A stretch of 64,000 bases of DNA, from NCBI GenBank assembly GCA_015179025.1, contig WHUX01000066.1, positions 207,236 to 271,235 on the forward strand. The letters run 5' to 3'. Position 1 is the first letter of the stretch. Every line of letters starts with the position of its first letter. Below, piece by piece: positions 30,198-42,208 of this stretch. Both the position numbers and the translations under genes were made by a program. The notes under the pieces were generated by a model. That model was not told where the DNA came from, searched no databases, and saw only the letters and a program-made list of their open reading frames with translations. The stretch comes from Terfezia claveryi (lineage: Eukaryota > Ascomycota > Pezizomycetes > Pezizales > Pezizaceae).

Positions 30198-32443
30198 CCA
30201 TACATCACGGGGTAGTGCATCATCACTAGGAAATGCATCAATTTACGCACTCAACTTCTAGTAGCCTGAGACCTAGTTACATGATACACAGGTGATCCAA
30301 CGCTTCTTCTAACAACAATAGGAGATACATGATGAGGCCTAACAGGAGTTTGGGGCAATGAGGGTGCTTGCCGCCTCATGGGTAGGGGGGTAGCCACCAT
30401 AATAACCAACTCAATTGAGGTGTCCTTATCGAATGGAGCCTCCAGATCAGACTCCCAATCTTCCATCTCCAATCCGAACTCATCTAATGATTCCTCAGTT
30501 ATACTAGATCTCTCCGACTCTTCAAAGTGGACCGATACCTTGCGTAGTTGCATTGCTTTGCCTTTATTCTTCCAAGACAATGGCTGAGACATATGTTATG
30601 CACAAGCCTCCCGCGCAGCTTCTTTCTTCTTCTCAGCATGATCTCTTTGCAAATAGAGCTGATAGAGTATAGTGCCATCAAGTACCGTACCCTCCTCAGT
30701 TGATAGTTTCTTCCTATTAACTAGGGCTGCTAATTTTTGTGCTTGTTGCCACTTTCTGAGGGTATCTCGTTCGAGTTGTAGATCTTGATCAGCATTGAGA
30801 GTGAACCTCTCTAGGGAGTTAATCAACTCTGCCAATTCAACTCGATTAATTTCTTGATCCTTTTGTTGAAGTAATAACTTGGCTTGCCTGGCTTTGCGTA
30901 GCATTGCAGCAGAATTTCGAAGTATAGGAGGTACTAGTGGTGGGGATGCCGGTTTCAATTCCTTCTCCAGATCTCGATAGGTTGGTAATTTGGTTAAAAC
31001 CTTTCAAAGATTAAATGGAATTAGTCTACTACCCCTCCATGCACCTAGAATATTTTCTTTTGTATACGCCTGACCTCGAGCCTTTACCAACAGTGGTAGA
31101 AAATTTCCCTTGTTGATCGCTACATTACCAAAACGAGTTAGCCGATAAACCTCTTTCCCATATGCTTTCTGTAGTGGCGAAAATATACTAACATCTAATA
31201 GTTGAAGGAGATGTGTTGTATGAGAAGGAAGACAATATGCAACAATTCGATGATCTATACAATATTCAATGAAATCAATATGAATACGAATCTCACAACC
31301 ATCAAGAATAAGAAATCAGTATAGTTGTGGTGACACTAAGCACTCTTTAGTAATATTATCGAAATGCTTCAACCATGCAACACTGAAAAAGCTATTATTC
31401 CACCCAGTCTTGCTATAAGTAAACTTCTAATCCTTACAGATATTAATTAATGAATCTAAGTGCTGATACCATCCCATATAATGTGCGACACCCTTATAAA
31501 TAATAAAGGGAGAAAGAACGATACCATCTCCAGAAATAGTCTCCACTATAGTAATTAACTCCCTTGTACCATCAGTCGCCATCTTTCTAGTCATACCACG
31601 TTCACGGCATTGACATATAACCTTAGCCCTATCAGATATCCCCTGTCGAAACCCCTTTTCATCCATGTTGTAGGTATTGCTCTCGGTTATCAAATATTTC
31701 TTCCGTACTCACTCAACCTTACTAAAATGACGCTGGATAACTCCTGGATTACTCTGTTTGATATGCTGCTTGTCAAAGTTACTGCTGAGCTTGGATACTA
31801 GATTCGGATGTCGATCTAGAAAGCGGGTTAAATAATTTTTGCCAAGCGTCTTATCAAAATATGTCTCAATAGCTTTTTCCACTAAACTAAGCTCTGGATG
31901 CTTCAATAGTACAATTGCTTCCTTAACATGGTTGACCCGAGGAGGGAATCCAAACTCTTCAAGTCACACTATCCACCTGACAATTGATCTCTCTTCTGCC
32001 GGCGTCAATAGCTGTTGATGCGTATATGCTAATTTCCATGGTTTTGCTCCTTTTAGACGCCTCTGTATAGTAGAATAATGAACTCCATATGCTTCCGCTG
32101 CCTTTCGCATTGATTTAAACTGTCTTTGTTGTACTCCGGCATATGCGTTCTTAATGGCTTTCTCTCGATCGGCCTCCTCTTTAGCCACCTGAAGTTGGCT
32201 TTGCTTTACCTTGCCCATCGTAACAACTAACACTTTATTAGCACCAAACTCGATTATATATGGCCAGAATTCGCATACCGTCAGTTCTAGTGCATTCTCT
32301 AAGTTGTATTTGACTAAAGATTGATCGCACCGGTGGGGATTTGGTTGATATTTATCCCACATGCATACTTACATTTTCGAGATAGGCATAGCGTGGGGGC
32401 TGATGCATATCCTGGTGATGATGCACTACCCCGTAATGGATGG
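30198..32443 (-). mobile_element. Pogo/Fot1-like transposon E in copia D
   Basis: Inverted repeats of about 45 bp start CCATACATCACGGGGTAGTG at 30198 and CCATCCATTACGGGGTAGTG inward from 32443. TA flanks both ends (30196-30197 and 32444-32445). Removing 2248 nt restores the copia RT reading. It carries one transposase gene. Confidence 0.9.
30251..32218 (-). pseudogene. Transposase of E (HTH, CENP-B-like, DDE_1 type)
   Basis: The ATG at 32218 begins MGKVKQSQLQVAKEEADREK. A psq-like HTH (SMRKAAEAYGVHYSTIQRRL) is followed by a CENP-B-like region (YLTRFLDRHPNLVSKLSSNF) and a DDE domain. The latter has YNMDEKGFRQG (first Asp), LILDGCEIRIH (second Asp, with the usual His-Gly-Ser-His changed) and LPSHTTHLLQLLDV. 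The C-terminal part is helical and charged and ends in an Arg/Ser tail at 30251. At least five stops (near 31972, 31706, 31424, 31317, 31003 and 30596) lie in one otherwise continuous frame. It may have been longer at the N-terminus. Confidence 0.83.
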
Positions 32444-33823
32444 TATGAGGAAGCCAGTCAGCCTAGCATACTACTACCTTGGACTTTGTTTTAGTTTATA
32501 TATAGATCGTTTTAATAGAGCACATGAGTCTAGCTGATCTTTGAAGAAATCAGGAGGAAGACACATATAGACTTCTTCATTAAGATAGCCATATAGGAAT
32601 ATACCCTTAATATCAAGCTGGTCTGGTTTTGGCCAGTTTGAGTATATTGATAGGGCAATGAGCAAGTACAGCAAGTCATATCTGATGGCGAAAACCTCAT
32701 CAAAATCCATACTGGGTTGCTAAGAATACCCTTATGCTACTAACCTTGCTTTATACTGGCTAATATTGCCAGTAGCATTGCGCTTTATTATGTATACCTA
32801 TTTGGAACCAACAATAGTGCGGTTAGAGGGTTTAGGTACAACGTCACAGACATTTTGGTCAGCTAAAGCTTGCAGCTCTGCTTGTATTACTGTATACTAT
32901 TTAAGGGCATCGGGCCCTTTAGAAGCTTGTAAGTAAGTTCTGGGTTCATTGGTAATATTGGCAGCAAGCAAGGCTAGCTTATATGGGATTGCCTTAGGTA
33001 GCTGGGTAGGATCGCTTGTTTGAGCTTTAGTATCTGTTGGCAAGTTTTTAGCAACTTCAGTATCAGTTGGCAAGTTTTCAGCAATAACAGCAATTTTAGC
33101 CTTTTTCTGTGGCCTAAGGTCATACCTCAAGCTTGGTAAGCTTAGTTGATTGCTTGCTGGTAAGCTTGCTGGTAAGCTTGCTGGTAAGCTTGTTTGATTG
33201 CTTACTGGTAAGCTCGCTGGTAAGCTTGCTTGATTGCTCGCTGGTAATCTTACTTGATTGCTTGCTGGTAAGCTTGCTGGTAAGTTTGCTTAATTGCTCA
33301 CTACTAAGCTTGCTGGTAAGCTTGCTTGATTACTCGCTGATAAGCTCGCTGGTAAGCTTGCTTGATTGCTTGCTTGATTGCTCACTGGTAAGCTCACTGG
33401 TAAGCTTGTACTCATTGAAGACAATGAGCAAAGAGCTGCTCTTATTATCTTAATATGCTTATTTTTAAGCTGGATCCTATATATAGAAGTACTATCCATA
33501 TAACCAACAAATATCGTACTTTCTGCCCATGGGAGAAACTTGCTGCCACTTGGTCTATTTTCCTTGTAGATATGAGCAAAGCAATGCTGTCCAAAAGATG
33601 GAAATAACTAATTGATAGTTTTGCCTTATATAGGGCTTTATAGGGTGTTATCTCTTAGAGATGTGAATATAGAAGGCGATTCTTCAAATAAACAGTAGTT
33701 GAGTATGCTTCTGCCCACAACCTCTTATCTGAGATATTAGTGAGCATGCCTCTTACCATTGTCTGTATTATACGATTAAAGTATTCTACAACACTATTTG
33801 ATTCATGAGAATAAGGTAGTATC
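32444..33823 (-). pseudogene. Copia D integrase end, linker and first part of RT
   Basis: It starts with LPYSHESNSVVEYFNRIIQT, which has the third catalytic Glu of integrase, in frame with 46147 after removal of B1. A long linker rich in SLPAS/NQAS repeats follows (33130-33440), then the RT N-terminal half with LDIKGIFLYGYLNEEVYMCL and YKLKQSPR near 32480. After that, two TAG codons replace the usual Gln-Trp and YARLTGFL leads to the TA target of transposon E. Confidence 0.83.
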
Positions 33824-34317
33824 TGTAACGACGGCTCTGGGGACAAGGCGACCAAGGGGTACACCGGGGCAAGGGCAAGGCTAGGGTAACACACACACGT
33901 AGGAACGCTACGTGTGTGACTAGGGGGAAGGCTAGGACGGGGGCAAGGGCGAGGGCGAGAGGGGCAGAGGGTAAGGGGCGCGAGACACGCGGAGGCAGTT
34001 GCCACGTGTGTCGGAGGGGGGCAGCTGTGCTGCAGAGTTATTCACGGGACAAGGCAAGACGAGGGGGTGTACAAGGGAGGTACACCTTCGTGGAGAGACA
34101 AGGTCCTGTATTAGGTATACAAGACGTTGGATAGGGATCCAACGACAGTACGAGGGACAGGGGCTATATATACATAATTCCGGGCCAGGGCAACGGAAGG
34201 AATAAGCTTCCCAAGATCCTCTATCTCGGAAGCCAAGCAAGATAACAATAACCCATCAACGACACCCGAACAAGCCTGTTCGAGTGTCAAATCAAGACTA
34301 AGAATACGGTTGTGACA
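33824..34317 (-). repeat. 3' LTR of B1
   Basis: The minus strand reads TGTCACAACCG to CGTTACA. It holds one copy of the GACAC-type hairpin near its outer end (34260-34288) and further palindromes such as CACGTAG-GAACG-CTACGTG. Confidence 0.9.
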
Positions 34318-34500
34318 CTATCCCCCCTTTAGGCTGGAGCTCCAGCGACTAAGAGGCCTAGGCACGATAACTGGCAAAATCAACATAGGAAACAACAACA
34401 ACAAGGTAAGGACAAGAACCCCAACTCCGAACAACCTGACAACAACAGAAACAACAATCATAATCCCCAACTCCAAATCAACGAAGACAAGACAAAAATA

Positions 34501-36494
34501 TCATTCAGCTGGGCGAAGCTTGAGAGGGTAACGCTGGTGGAATAGGGTGACCAGGTCAGGGGCGTTTTCTAGATCCTCTGCTAGTTGCCAGGTGGTCTCC
34601 TTGTCCCCTAACCATTTGACCTTGTACTGAACTCGTCCATAGCGCTTCCTGGAGTCCAGTACCTCCTCAACCTCCCACTCCTCTTCACCTGCAATCACCA
34701 CGGAAGGAGGGGGGGGTGCTTTTACCCTGGAAGGGGATCGTCGGCGGCTGGCTCGATCTCCGAGACATGAACAACCGGATGGGGCTTGATCTCCCTGGGA
34801 AACCTCAGTCAGTAAGCATGAGTGCCCACAGCCGCTAACACCTCATAGGGACCTAGAAACTTGTGATCTAGCTTACGGGAGGGCCGTTCTGTCCGGAAGT
34901 GTCTGCTAGAAAGCCATACCTTGTCTCCAGGCTGGTACCTTGGGGCTGGCAACCGTGATCCGTTGGCATATTCTGCTTGCCTGGCCTGGGCATACCCTAG
35001 CTCAGCCTTCAGGGTACAGTGGAGTTCAGCGATTCCAGCTGCCAATTCCTTAGCCGGGGGATGGGCTTTCTGTAGAGGGACTAAGGTATCCACGAATCGG
35101 GGGTGCCAACCGTAATTGGCCAGGAAGGGAGAGGTTTTCGAGGACTCCGAGAACTGGTTGTTGGCGGCGAATTCGCAGGTCGCCAGCAACGAAACCCAGT
35201 TGTCCTGCTGGTAATTGACGAAAGCCCTCAGATACTGCTCCATAATGGCGTTCATCCTCTCCGATTGGCTGTCCGTCTGGGGGTGGTAAGCTGTTGACAG
35301 ACAAACTTTGATCCCTAGAAGTTCGCAGAAGGCTTGCCAGAATTCTGAGGTAAACTGGGGCCCACGGTCGGACACGATCGATTCAGGGAGGCCATGGTAC
35401 CGGAATACATTATTGAGGTAGAGGTTGGCTAACTCCAGAGCGGAGCAGGTATCCCGGCAAGGTATAACATGCCTCATCTTCGTCAACCGGTCTACCACCA
35501 TTAGGATGGCATTGAACCCTGCATCTTCCGGCAATCCTGTCACGAAGTCCATAGTCAGGGGCAGCCACGGCCGATCAGGGATATCCAGAGGTTTCAGGGT
35601 GCCATACGGGGCGTGGTGGACAGGCTTAGCACGCTTGCAAATGTGGCAGTTCCGTACGTACCGCTCCACGTCCTTCCGTTAGTCAATCCATGTGTACTCC
35701 CTGGCCAGAAGCTCTAACGTTTTGGCCACTCCAGGGTGACCTGCAGCCAGGCTGTCATGGTGTTCCGTGATCAATCGAAGGCGCAGCTCTCCTTCCGGCA
35801 CATACAGCCGTTCGAGGTGGTAGAGGAGGCCTTCCTGGACGGTACACTTGGCTAGGGAGATCTTGGGGTGGCGGCGCTGGCCAGAATCCACTGCGGTGAT
35901 AATTTCCTTGGCCAGGGGGTCGTCCTCATATGCTTGTCTCACCAGTTGTCGGAGGTCAGCCTCAGCTTCCGCATCAGCAAGGACATTGGCCGCCAGGTCA
36001 AGGTTTTCGGGCTTCAATACCACCTGATTTTGGTATTTTACCCTTTTATCCCCCCCTTTAGGGAGATCTCCTAATCTCCTGGTTAGTGCATCCGGCTTAC
36101 CGCCTGCCTTTCCAGGCCGATACTTGATCTTGAAGTTGAATTGAGATAAGAACTCCGACCACCTAGCCTACCGTTGGTTCAGCAGCTTATTGGTGGTGAA
36201 GTACTCAAGATTTTTATGATCCGATAGCACCTCGATGATCCCCTTGGCTGATTCCAGATGAGGCCTCCATTCCTCAAAAGCTCGGACAATGGCCATTAAT
36301 TCCTTATCATAGATCTCGTAATTACACTCCACCGGGGAGTGTTTTTTAGAGAAATAGGCCACTGGGTGGAGGGCTCCATTGACATAGTGGGACAGGATTC
36401 TGGCGGAGACATAGTCGGAGGCATCTGTTTCCACAATACACTCGCTATCGGGATCAAAGTGGGCCAGGATTGGGGCTGAGCAGAAGGCTTCCTT
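34501..36494 (-). pseudogene. pol of B1, RNase H, integrase and chromodomain
   Basis: RNase H starts [20 protein letters not shown] (36470). Integrase zinc region: HHDSLAAGHPG and CHICKRAK; core: MDFVTGLPED, SDRGPQFTSEFW and a Glu in the QTDSQSERMN region. The chromodomain is EEWEVEEVLDSRKRYGRVQY (34690) with WLGDKETTWQ. Stops at about 36168, 35680 and 34807 and a frameshift near 34710. Confidence 0.88.
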
Positions 36495-37051
36495 TGTAAC
36501 GAGGGCTCTGGGGGACAAGGCGACCAAGGGGTACGCCGGGGAAGTGGCAAGGGGCAATCGCACACGTAGGAGCGCTACGTGTGTGATCGGGGGAAAGGCT
36601 AGGGTAAGACACATGTAGAAACGCTACGTGTGTGACCAGGGGGAGGCTGAGATGGGAGGCAAGGGCAAGAGGCAAGAGAGGCAGAGGGCAAGGGACACGA
36701 GACACGCGGAAGCAGTTGCCGCGTGTGTCAAGGGAGGCAGCTGGGCTGCAGAGACAAGGCGAGGCAAGGCAAGGAGGTACACAAGAGAGATGCACCAACG
36801 TGGAGAGAAGCAAGGCCCTGTATTGGATATACAAGATGTTGGATGGGGATCCAACGAGAGGGCGGAGAGAGCAAGCTATATATACAGGCTTCCTTCCTGG
36901 CCAAGGCCACCGGAAGGAATAAGGTTCCCGAGACCCCCTATCTCGGGAGCCGAGATAACAACGCTATCACCTGAGTTCGCAGGTGATGCCAGAAGGAACA
37001 ATGAGTAACAACAACGAGGTCAGACTAGGCTGGGAAGGGACGGTTGTGACA
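36495..37051 (-). repeat. 3' LTR of C1
   Basis: The minus strand reads TGTCACAACCG to CGTTACA. In the place where B1 and C2 have the GACAC hairpin it has CACCTG-AGTTCG-CAGGTG (near 36968-36985), a relative of the hairpin in the element A LTR. Confidence 0.9.
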
Positions 37052-37271
37052 CTATCCCCCCTTTAGGCTCGGAGCCCCAGCGACGAAAGGCAAGGCGAAA
37101 GGCAAGGCGGAAAACAAACAAAACAGGCGAGTGAAACCAATAACCAATAACCCAACCCTAATGCCGGAAGTAGGTAAAACAACAACAACAACCAGGCCAT
37201 AACTCCGAATATCAAAAAACACACAAAGGGCACAATCCACGACTCTGGGCGAGTAAGGACAAGGCGGGGCA

Positions 37272-40200
37272 TTATTCAGTGGGCCGAGGCTTCCGTGGAT
37301 AACGTTGGTGGAACAGGGCAACCAAGTCCGGGGCGTTCTCCAGATCTTCAGAGGGCTGCCAGGTCGTTTCCTCATCCCCTAGCCATTTGACCTTATAGTG
37401 TAGATGCCCATACCTTCTCCGCGAGTCTAGTACTTCCTCCACCTCCCATTCCTCTTCACCTTCGACAACCACTAGAGGGGGTGGGGGGTGTTTCTGTCCG
37501 GGGAGAGGGTCATCCGCAGTGGGCTCGATCTCGGAGACATGGACAACCGGATGTCGCTTAATGTCCTTGGGGAACCTCAATCTATAGGCATAAGTCTCCA
37601 CAGCTGCTAATACCTCGAAGGGGCCCAGGAACTTATGATCAAGCTTGCGGGAGGGCCGTTCTGTCCGGAAGTGTCTGCTAGAAAGCCATGCCTTGTCTCC
37701 AGGCTGCTACCTTGGGGCTGGCAACCGTGATCCGTTGGCATACTCCGCTTGCCTAGCTTGAGCATATACAAGTTCGGCTCTTAGGGTGGAGTGCAACTCA
37801 GCAATCTCCGTGGCGAACTCCTTAGCTGGGGTGTTCTCCCTGGCCTTGTGCAAAGGTGCTAGAGAGTCCACGAAACGAGGGTGCCAGCCATAATTGGCTA
37901 GGAATGGGGAGGTTTTCAGAGACTCCGAGAAATGGTTGTTAGCGGCGAACTCACAGGTTGCCAGCAGCGAAACCCAGTTGTTTGGCTGGTAATTGACGTA
38001 TGCTCTCAGGTACTGCTCCATGATTGCATTCATTCGCTCGGACTGACCATCTGTTTGGGGGTAATATGCCGTGGAGAGGTGTACGTTGATTCCCAGAAGC
38101 TCGCAGAATACCTTCCAGAAGTCCGAGACGAATTGGGGGCCGCTGTCCGAGACGACAGACTTGGGGAGACCATGGTAGCAGAATACGTGGTTGAGGTAGA
38201 GGCTGGCGAGGTCCCGGGCAGAACAGGTATCATGGCAATGTATAACATGCCTCATTTTGGTCAATCGGTCTACTACCATAAGAATAGCGTTAAACCCCGA
38301 ATCCTCTGGCAACCCAGTCACAAAGTCCATGATTAGCTGTTGCCAAGGCTGGTCTGGGATCTCCAGGGGCTTCAGGGTCCCATAAGGAGCGTGGCGGACA
38401 GGCTTAGCATGCTTGCAAACGTGGCAGTTCCGTACGTACCACTCCACGTCCTTCCGTTGGTCAATCTATATGTATTCCCTGGCCAGAAGCTCTAACGTTT
38501 TGGCCACTCCAGGGTGACCTGCAACCAGGCTGTCATGGTGTTCCTTGATCAATCGAAGGCGCAGCTCTCCTTCCGGCACATACAGCCATTCGAGGTGGTA
38601 GAGGAGGCCTTCCTGGACGGTACACTCGGCTAGGGAGATCTTGGGGTGGCGGCGCTGGCCAGAATCCACTGCGGTGATAATTTCCTTGGCCAGGGGGTCG
38701 TCCTCATATGCCTGTCTCACTAGTTGTTAGAGGTCAGCCTCAGCTTCCGCAAGGGTATTGGCCGCCAGGTCGAGATTTTCAGGTTTCAGTACCACCTGAT
38801 TCTGGTGCTTCAGCCTTTCATCCCCCCCTTTAGGGAGATCTCCTGATCTCCTGGTCAGTGCATCCGGCTTACCCCCAGCCTTCCCCGGCCGATACCTTAT
38901 CTTGAAGTTAAACCGAGAGAGGAATTTCGACCACCTAGCCTGTCGGCGATTTAGCAATTTGGTGGTTGTGAAGTACTCTAGGTTCTTATGGTCAGAGAGG
39001 ACCTCGATAACCCCCTTTGCCGATTCCAGGTGTGGTCTCCATTCCTCGAATGCTCGCACAATGGCCATTAATTCCTTATCATAGATTTCGTAATTATACT
39101 CCGCCGGGGAGTGCTTTTTAGAGAAATAGGCCACTGGGTGAAGGACTCCATCGACATACTAAGACAATATCCCCGCGGAGACATAGTCGGAGGCATCAGT
39201 TTCCACGATACATTCGCTGTCTGGGTCGAAATGGGCCAGGATCGGTGCTGAGCAGAAGGCTTCCTTGAGGTCCTGGAAGGCAGATTGGGCTTCTGGATTC
39301 CAGTCGAAGCGCCGGTCTTTTTTGGTCAGGGCGGTGAGGGGGGCTACGATCTTCGAATATCCCAGGATCAAGCGCTAGTAAAAGTTGGCGAACCCCAGGA
39401 ATGCCTGGACATCCTTGAGATTCGCTGGGATTTGCCATTCCTGGACAGCGGTAACCTTGGCAGGGTCCATCCTGATACCTTCGGTGGTGATGATTAACCC
39501 CAGATACTTGACCTCCTGCATATGAAACTCGCATTTCTCCGGTTTCAGGTATAATCCGGCCTTCTCCAGCTTCTCTGACACCTGCCTCACATGGATTTTG
39601 TGTTCCGCTAAGGAGTCCGAGTATATGAGGATATCGTCCAGGTAAGCTGTGCAGAACACATCGAGGAAGTCCCGCAAGGTGTTATTGATGAAGTGCTGGA
39701 AGGAGGCAGGGGCATTGGTTAGGCCAAAGGGCATCACATTATACTCAAAATGGCCATATCGTGTTCGGAAGGCAGTTTTCCACTCCTCCCCCTCGGCGAT
39801 CTGTACCAGGTTGTAAGCCCCTCTTAAATCCAGTTTGGTGAACCATTTGGCCTTGGAGAGCCTAGCTAATGTCTCCTGGATTAGGGGTAGGGGGTACCTG
39901 TTTTTGACCGTTATCTCGTTTAGGCCCCGGTAATCGACACACAACCAGAGAGAGCCGTCCGATTTCTTCACGAAAAGCACTGGGGCACCCGCTGGTGAAG
40001 AGCTATGGTGAATGAAGCTCTTGTTGAGGTTTTCCTCCAAGTATTTCTTCAGGGCCTCCAGCTCCACCCGGGACATTCCGTAGAGGGGCCCATAGGGGGG
40101 GGTCTTACCCTCTACCAGCGGAATTGTGTGGTCATATGGTCGGTGGGGTGCCAGCTTCTCTGCGGCTTTTTCCGAGAACAGATCAATAAACTCGTGGTAT

Positions 40201-41117
40201 TCCTCCGGGATCATGGCCTTCCACTCCTCCTTAGGTCGCATCTTGTTGATTTCCAGGTTCACCTCATGTATGGAAAGGGCATGCGCCTTCAGTTTATGTC
40301 TCCTTGTGAGGTAAGTGAAAGCCCCTGCCCCAATAAAGCTAATATTCAGGGGCTTTGGGGGAGGTTGAACAGGGGGAGTAGGGGGAACGGGGAGAACAGG
40401 GGGAGTAGGGCAGTGAGCAGCATTGATGTGCGCGGGCTGGTGTACTACCTGGGTTGGGTGGATTATCAGGGGTGGTAATGCACATAGCCCCATGACGGTG
40501 ATTTTTGGACCTCCACAGTTTGTTCTGCAATAATGGCTGTTGAATTGCAAGGTGTAAGAGCCGAAGCTGACTGACACATCGTGCATTCTGAGCTAGGGGA
40601 TCCCAAGGACAATTGGATATTTTAGTTTGGTCACGAACATTGGGAGGTCCTCCGAATGGTCTCCAAGGGCACTGGGCAGACACGCGAGATGGGTAATAGT
40701 CCCAGAAGAGATAGGGCGGCCGTCAATGACATCAAGAAGGCGGGGGGTCTTTAGCTTGGAGGTTGGTATGGAGTTTTTACTGACGAAGGTCTGATCAATG
40801 AAGGCTATCTCCGAAGCACCACAATCTATGAGAGCTGATGTTACCACTGTTTTACTATTGAATTTAACAGTTATTGGTACTACAAAATGCTCGCCAAACA
40901 AGCGAGATTTATCAACAGACATAGATGCAGGCAAGGAAAACGCAGACAAAGATAAATGACCCATGATAGGTCCCTTGCTAGTGTCAGCAACTAGGCAAGG
41001 GACTCCGCTTTTCCCGACTCCTCTGGGGTCTCGGACACCGTATGTATGGCCAGGGAGCGATTCTTTCGAAGGGGGCAAGCCACAATGAAGTGGTCGGCCT
41101 TCCCACAGGCTATGCAT
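37272..41117 (-). pseudogene. pol of C1: protease, RT, RNase H, integrase, chromodomain
   Basis: The frame overlaps the gag end and lies in the -1 frame. Protease SALIDCGASEIAFID (40835). [34 protein letters not shown] (39640). RNase [11 protein letters not shown] (39200). Integrase: HHDSLVAGHPG, CHVCKHAK, MDFVTG, SDSGPQFVSDFW. Chromodomain: WEVEEVLDSRRRYGHLHYKV (37450) and WLGDEETTWQ. No frameshift was seen; only point stops (40590, 39372, 39156, 38727, 38463, 37704), each consistent with a transition or two. Confidence 0.9.
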
Positions 41118-42172
41118 AGCCCATTATTCCGGCGGCGATCTCTCTCCTCCTGGGTTAACCGTGGCCTACCTGCGGATAGGTCCATAGGTGCGGCACCACC
41201 TGCCACGAGAGAGGGGTGCGCGGGTTTGTTGGCCGAGGCCGGGACTTGGACAGGCTTGGGAGTCGGTTGCTGTGGTTGGTGTTGCTGTGGCTGATGCTGG
41301 GGTTGTGGGAGACAGAGTGCTGGCCTGTACGTGGGGCGGTTGCGGAGCCGGGACATCCGCTGTTGTACCCGGGAAGCATGGTCAATGAATTCGTCGAGGG
41401 TTTTGGCTTCCGGGAGGCTGACCATGGCCTGCTGGATTTCGTCATTTAGCCCTTCCTGGAATTGCTCCAGTTTGGACTGGTCATTCCATCGGACCTCCGC
41501 TGCCAGTCTCGAGAATTCTGCCACATAAGTGGACAGATCGGTGTTTTTCTGCCTGAGGGCTCGGAGGGCCCTACTGGCAGTGCCAATGGCATCGGGGTCC
41601 CCGAACGCCCTATCCAGGATTGTAAAAAGGGCCGAGATATCGTCAAGCTTGATCCCGGTTTCGAGGACATACGGCTAGATCTGGTCGCAAGCTTTCCCCT
41701 CCAGCAAGGCGAAAACGTATGCCAGTCAATATTGTTCTGACGGGAATCTGGCAGAATCCCCGTTCAGCTTGAGATTGACAGCATTTTTCCAGGCTCATAG
41801 GCAAACCCGGTCCCCATTGAACTTGGAGGGTGTTGGAATGCTTTCGGTCTTGTTGCTACTGGCTCCTGTTGGTATTGCAAGGTTCCCTAAGGCGCGGCTG
41901 AGGTTTTGGACCATAGTCCGTTCGTTGGCTAGGGCAAGGTTCAGATGGTCGAGATCGGTCTGGAGGACCATGATCTCTTCGTCAGCGGATCTCAATTTTT
42001 GTTCAGCCACAGCCAGGCTGTTGCCGAGTTCGGCCCCGATGGCATCCATGGCCTCGAAGATATCGATGATTTCTCGACGATAGGCATTCAATTCGTTCTG
42101 GCCTGAGGGTATAGGGGAGCTTCTCCAGGTCTGGAACCTGACGGTGGGTGGTGGGAGAGCTGCTCCTGACAT
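40991..42172 (-). pseudogene. gag of C1
   Basis: The ATG at 42172 starts MSGAALPPPTVRFQTWRSSP; the frame ends at 40991 with ESLA, 394 codons. A helical N-terminus is followed by a capsid domain (ILDRAFGDPDAIGTASRALR). A Gln/Pro-rich linker (QPQHQPQQHQPQQ) and zinc knuckle CIACGKADHFIVAC (41110) come next. One frame throughout, with three stops (near 41795, 41735 and 41675). Confidence 0.88.
41009..41015 (-). promoter_or_regulatory. Putative -1 ribosomal frameshift heptamer, C1 gag-pol
   Basis: G GGA AAA in the gag frame, 16 nt before the gag stop at 40991-40993; the -1 shift enters the pol frame (GGG AAA AGC). The pattern fits X XXY YYZ. Confidence 0.6.
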
Positions 42173-42208
42173 GACTGCGTACCAGTTGGTCCAAAGGATC
42201 CAACGTAG

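Noticed and set aside
36628..37008. 126-codon frames in the B/C LTRs (also 42342-42722, 50261-50567, 55933-56217)
   Set aside because: They lie inside LTRs, antisense to the element, have biased composition from palindromic GC-rich sequence, and show no domain.
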